This document shows, piece after piece, positions 12,292-14,605 of a DNA stretch of 14,605 bases. The position numbers were made by a program, and so were the translations under genes. Within the stretch, counting starts at the first letter, position 1. Every line of letters begins with the position of its first letter. The notes under the pieces were generated by a model, which saw only the letters and a program-made list of their open reading frames with translations, was not told the DNA's origin and ran no database searches. The stretch lies in assembly GCA_023251695.1 (NCBI GenBank), contig JAHEYE010000064.1:1-14605 (forward strand). The letters are read 5' to 3'. The DNA comes from Sphingobacteriaceae bacterium (GTDB taxonomy: Bacteria; Bacteroidota; Bacteroidia; B-17B0; Aurantibacillaceae).

Positions 12292-13731
12292 TTATTTATT
12301 AATCACCACTTTCAGAAACTTTACACCCAAGTCAGCCATGGTGAATTTTAAGAAGTAAGTACCGTTATTATAAGCTTCAGTATCAATTGTATTTTCACCT
12401 GCATCCAAAATAAACTCACCGGCTTTTTCACCAAGTATATTATAAATCTCAAGCAGTGATGCTTTATCGTTTTTTATAGTGATTTTATCCTTAGCAGGAT
12501 TCGGGTAAACATTCACTTCTTCTTTACCCTTGCAATTTTCAGCAATAACTAATTCCGAATATTTAAATTCCCCGCTGAAATCGGTTTGTTTTAAACGGTA
12601 ATACGGATTTCCTTTTACCGGATTAACATCAGGGAAATTATAGTCAATTTTTTTAGTTGAATTACCCATTCCCGCAATTTTTCCCAATACTTCCCAAACT
12701 TCTGCATAATAACTTCTCTCAATAGTAAAGTAACTATTGTTGTGCTCGGTTAAAGTCTGCCAACTAATATCAACCTTTTCATTATTACACTTCGCTTTTA
12801 AAGAAAATAACTCTATCGGTAAAACAGTTGTAACAGCTGTTGGACAAGCAGCCACCCAACCCGATTGTGCCCCGGTATTTAAACAATTCACCACAGTATA
12901 CGAACCGGTGGAATTAACCGTCCAGCTAACGCCACCATAACTGCCGGCAACACTCATAGGACCAATCACTAAACCGGAAACCCCCATACACACAACGCCA
13001 CTAATTGACAATGCCCCACCTGATCCGCCAGCCGCAGATATTGTCGCAAAATCATTTGTATTTACTGAATTGGCTCTTAATGTTGCAGCTGAGACCGGTG
13101 AAGAAAAGGCGTACGACATTGTTCCTGTACCCGCGGCACTTGTCCATGGATTATTTATGCCTGGACCATCACAATAGCCTACATGCGGACACCCGGCTGC
13201 TGAAGCAACAGAAGTTCCTGTAGTTGTACTTCCGGAAATTGTACAAGTAACACCGGCAATGGGCGGACAAACACAAGAAACAGCAATAACCGGTGGTATT
13301 GGTATTAGTTTTGAGTCAGGAATTCCTGAAATTAATGTTGTTTGACTTTGTATATAACTTTCTTCAGCATTAATTTCATAAATACTAAAATAATATTTTG
13401 TTCCTTTTCTTAATCCGCTTATCTCAACAGTGTTTCCATTCCCTTCATAAACAAGAAATCCGCCGTCAAGATTTGTCCCTTTTCTGAACTCCCCATTAGA
13501 ATCGTAATTTACGTTTGCCATAGGAATCATAAGGGAAGGGTTATTTTCTTTCGCAACAATCAAAAAATGCCTAACACCATCTGTTGACCAGTGAATGTTT
13601 TCAGTACTTTGTTTTGCAACAAGTGAAAAGATGGTCGGTTGTAAGGTAGGTTGTGTTATGGAGGAAGGACAAGTTACTCCGAACAATCCGGAAACCAGAA
13701 GACATAAACCTATAAAAAGTGACTTTTTCAA
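12292..13731 (-). CDS. T9SS-exported protein with Fn3-like domains and C-terminal sorting signal
   Basis: The 479-residue product has a Sec signal peptide (KKSLFIGLCLLVSGLFG). An Fn3-like region follows at about 35-135 (NTVEISGLRKGTKYYFSIYEI). Then comes a glycine/serine/threonine-rich stretch with several cysteines (about 150-310; SCVCPPIAGVTCTISGSTTT). The ELFSLKAKCNNEKVDISWQT module (about 315-400), common in Bacteroidota surface proteins, is next. Residues about 405-479 are a type A T9SS sorting domain (VNVYPNPAKDKITI, LEIYNILGEKA, NGTYFLKF, a KVVINK end). T9SS cargo crosses the outer membrane and is either released or anchored to the cell surface. No catalytic motif is visible, so a structural or adhesive role is likely. 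A 65-bp gap separates its start from the phosphatase stop upstream on the same strand. Confidence 0.9.
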   Translation of the reverse strand: MKKSLFIGLCLLVSGLFGVTCPSSITQPTLQPTIFSLVAKQSTENIHWSTDGVRHFLIVAKENNPSLMIPMANVNYDSNGEFRKGTNLDGGFLVYEGNGNTVEISGLRKGTKYYFSIYEINAEESYIQSQTTLISGIPDSKLIPIPPVIAVSCVCPPIAGVTCTISGSTTTGTSVASAAGCPHVGYCDGPGINNPWTSAAGTGTMSYAFSSPVSAATLRANSVNTNDFATISAAGGSGGALSISGVVCMGVSGLVIGPMSVAGSYGGVSWTVNSTGSYTVVNCLNTGAQSGWVAACPTAVTTVLPIELFSLKAKCNNEKVDISWQTLTEHNNSYFTIERSYYAEVWEVLGKIAGMGNSTKKIDYNFPDVNPVKGNPYYRLKQTDFSGEFKYSELVIAENCKGKEEVNVYPNPAKDKITIKNDKASLLEIYNILGEKAGEFILDAGENTIDTEAYNNGTYFLKFTMADLGVKFLKVVINK

Positions 13732-13796
13732 ATCATATATTTATTTAGTGCTCTATGAAGATAAAGAAAAAACTAGATGAAATTATCTAAATGCAT

Positions 13797-14605
13797 TTAA
13801 ATTCTTATCCCAATTACCAACATATCGTCGATTTGCGGGTTCTCACCTCTCCAATTTTCAATTTCTTTTCCTAATGAAACTGATTGCGATTCCATATTCT
13901 GATTTTGTATTTTGAGAAGTAAGGCTTCGAAATTGCTATCGAGGTATTTATCATCATTATCTCCGCCGAACTGATCACAGTAACCATCAGTATATAAATA
14001 AAACGTATCCCCTTCTTTAATTTCCAAAGTCTCCTTTTCGAACACTATCGCTTTTTTTGTAACCAGACCGAGTGGATACTTTCCTATTTTCATTTTTTTG
14101 ATTTGCCCGCCGCGTATCATCAGCAGACTCCGACCTGACGAAGAAACTTCCAGCGTTTTGTTTTTGATATTAAACGCACACAAGGTGATATCCATGCCGT
14201 CTACCGTATCACTCTCCTGCTCTCCTTTTTTGAGTGCGGTTACCAGTCCTTCATGCATCCGTTTCAAAATTTCAAGCGGATCTATAATACCATGACTCTT
14301 TACTACATCATTTAGTAAATTATTTCCGATTAAACTCATGAATGCGCCCGGCACGCCATGCCCCGTACAATCTACCGCCGCCACCAAAATAGTTCCTTTG
14401 TAATTGGCGAACCAATAAAAATCACCACTTACAATATCCTTAGGTTTAAAGAAAATAAAAGACTCCGGAATTAAATCATTCAGTTTTTCCTTAATAGGTA
14501 AAATAGATTCCTGTATCCGTTTGGCGTAATGGATGGAGGAAGTGATACTGTGATTTTTTTTCTCAATTAACTCGTTTTGCCGGTCAACCAACTCTTTTTC
14601 TTCTC
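13797..14605 (-). CDS. SpoIIE/PP2C-type serine phosphatase, C-terminal part (D); N terminus outside window
   Basis: The frame runs off the right edge of the window, so the N-terminal sensor part is missing; the TTG near 14591 is not a convincing start. The visible part begins with a coiled coil and the linker SSIHYAKRIQESILP, then FFKPKDIVSGDFYWF, AAVDCTGHGVPGAFMS, DGMDITLC, LYTDGYCDQ and QIDDMLVIGI. These contain the aspartates that bind the metal pair in PP2C enzymes (counting from 14591, about D57, D74, D134, D202 and D255/256). All are present, so the domain should be active. SpoIIE-type phosphatases dephosphorylate serine/threonine on STAS anti-anti-sigma proteins in partner-switching systems; the substrate here is unknown. 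Bacteroidota members usually have TPR or 7TM sensors upstream. The linker matches those of A, B and C. Confidence 0.93.
   Translation of the reverse strand, partial: EEKELVDRQNELIEKKNHSITSSIHYAKRIQESILPIKEKLNDLIPESFIFFKPKDIVSGDFYWFANYKGTILVAAVDCTGHGVPGAFMSLIGNNLLNDVVKSHGIIDPLEILKRMHEGLVTALKKGEQESDTVDGMDITLCAFNIKNKTLEVSSSGRSLLMIRGGQIKKMKIGKYPLGLVTKKAIVFEKETLEIKEGDTFYLYTDGYCDQFGGDNDDKYLDSNFEALLLKIQNQNMESQSVSLGKEIENWRGENPQIDDMLVIGIRI

Noticed and set aside
1..14605. CRISPR arrays, tRNA or rRNA genes, transposase genes, integrase or phage genes
   Set aside because: I saw no regularly spaced repeats, no tRNA cloverleaf with a GTTCGA-type arm, no rRNA-like sequence and no transposase or integrase motifs. 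The only mobile-type sequence is the non-coding inverted repeat at 9188-9413.

Overview
The window comes from a member of the phylum Bacteroidota. The base composition is AT-rich. Promoters carry the Bacteroidota-type -33/-7 boxes (TTTG-N20-TATATTTG is perfect at 7811-7842). One protein ends in a type IX secretion (T9SS) sorting domain, and several secreted proteins have CarboxypepD_reg-like or DUF6624-type architectures. Start codons lack strong Shine-Dalgarno sequences. I cannot place the organism below phylum level.

Layout, left to right. 1-60 is the tail of an unidentified gene, followed by a rho-independent terminator. 191-2342 holds three exported proteins: a DUF6624-type protein, a YceI-like protein and a small DUF4177-like protein. 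2434-3840 is a membrane TPR sensor-like protein (called A here) whose signal peptide lies upstream of any ATG, GTG or TTG. 3841-4543 is a cold-shock protein gene with a long structured leader and a strong terminator. 4620-5861 is a soluble TPR protein (B), followed by two exported proteins of unknown role (5906-7752). 7876-9157 is a two-gene operon: an ArsR-type repressor with its operator inside the promoter spacer, and a fused SRPBCC(AHSA1)-VOC protein. 9188-9413 is a MITE/REP-like inverted repeat. 9465-10514 is a divergent RsmH-type rRNA methyltransferase outside any cell-wall/division cluster. 10587-12289 is a small Cys-containing exported protein with a third TPR protein (C) just downstream. 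On the minus strand are a T9SS cargo protein (12292-13731) and the C-terminal part of a SpoIIE/PP2C-type serine phosphatase (D, 13797 to the window edge).

The most interesting theme is the relation of A, B and C to D. All four carry the same short helical linker (consensus DSIxYAxRIQxSLxP). In D it runs into an intact PP2C/SpoIIE catalytic domain. A, B and C each stop 12-15 residues after the linker motif, just before the place where the catalytic domain begins in D. They look like a family of TPR-plus-linker proteins without an output domain, which could compete or pair with real SpoIIE phosphatases. This is inference; the sequence shows only the shared motif and the coordinated ends.

A second theme is a recurring promoter-like element (AATCCGT followed by TTTTTATTTGTA). 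It lies upstream of at least five genes, including A and B, and is identical over 29 bp in two of them.
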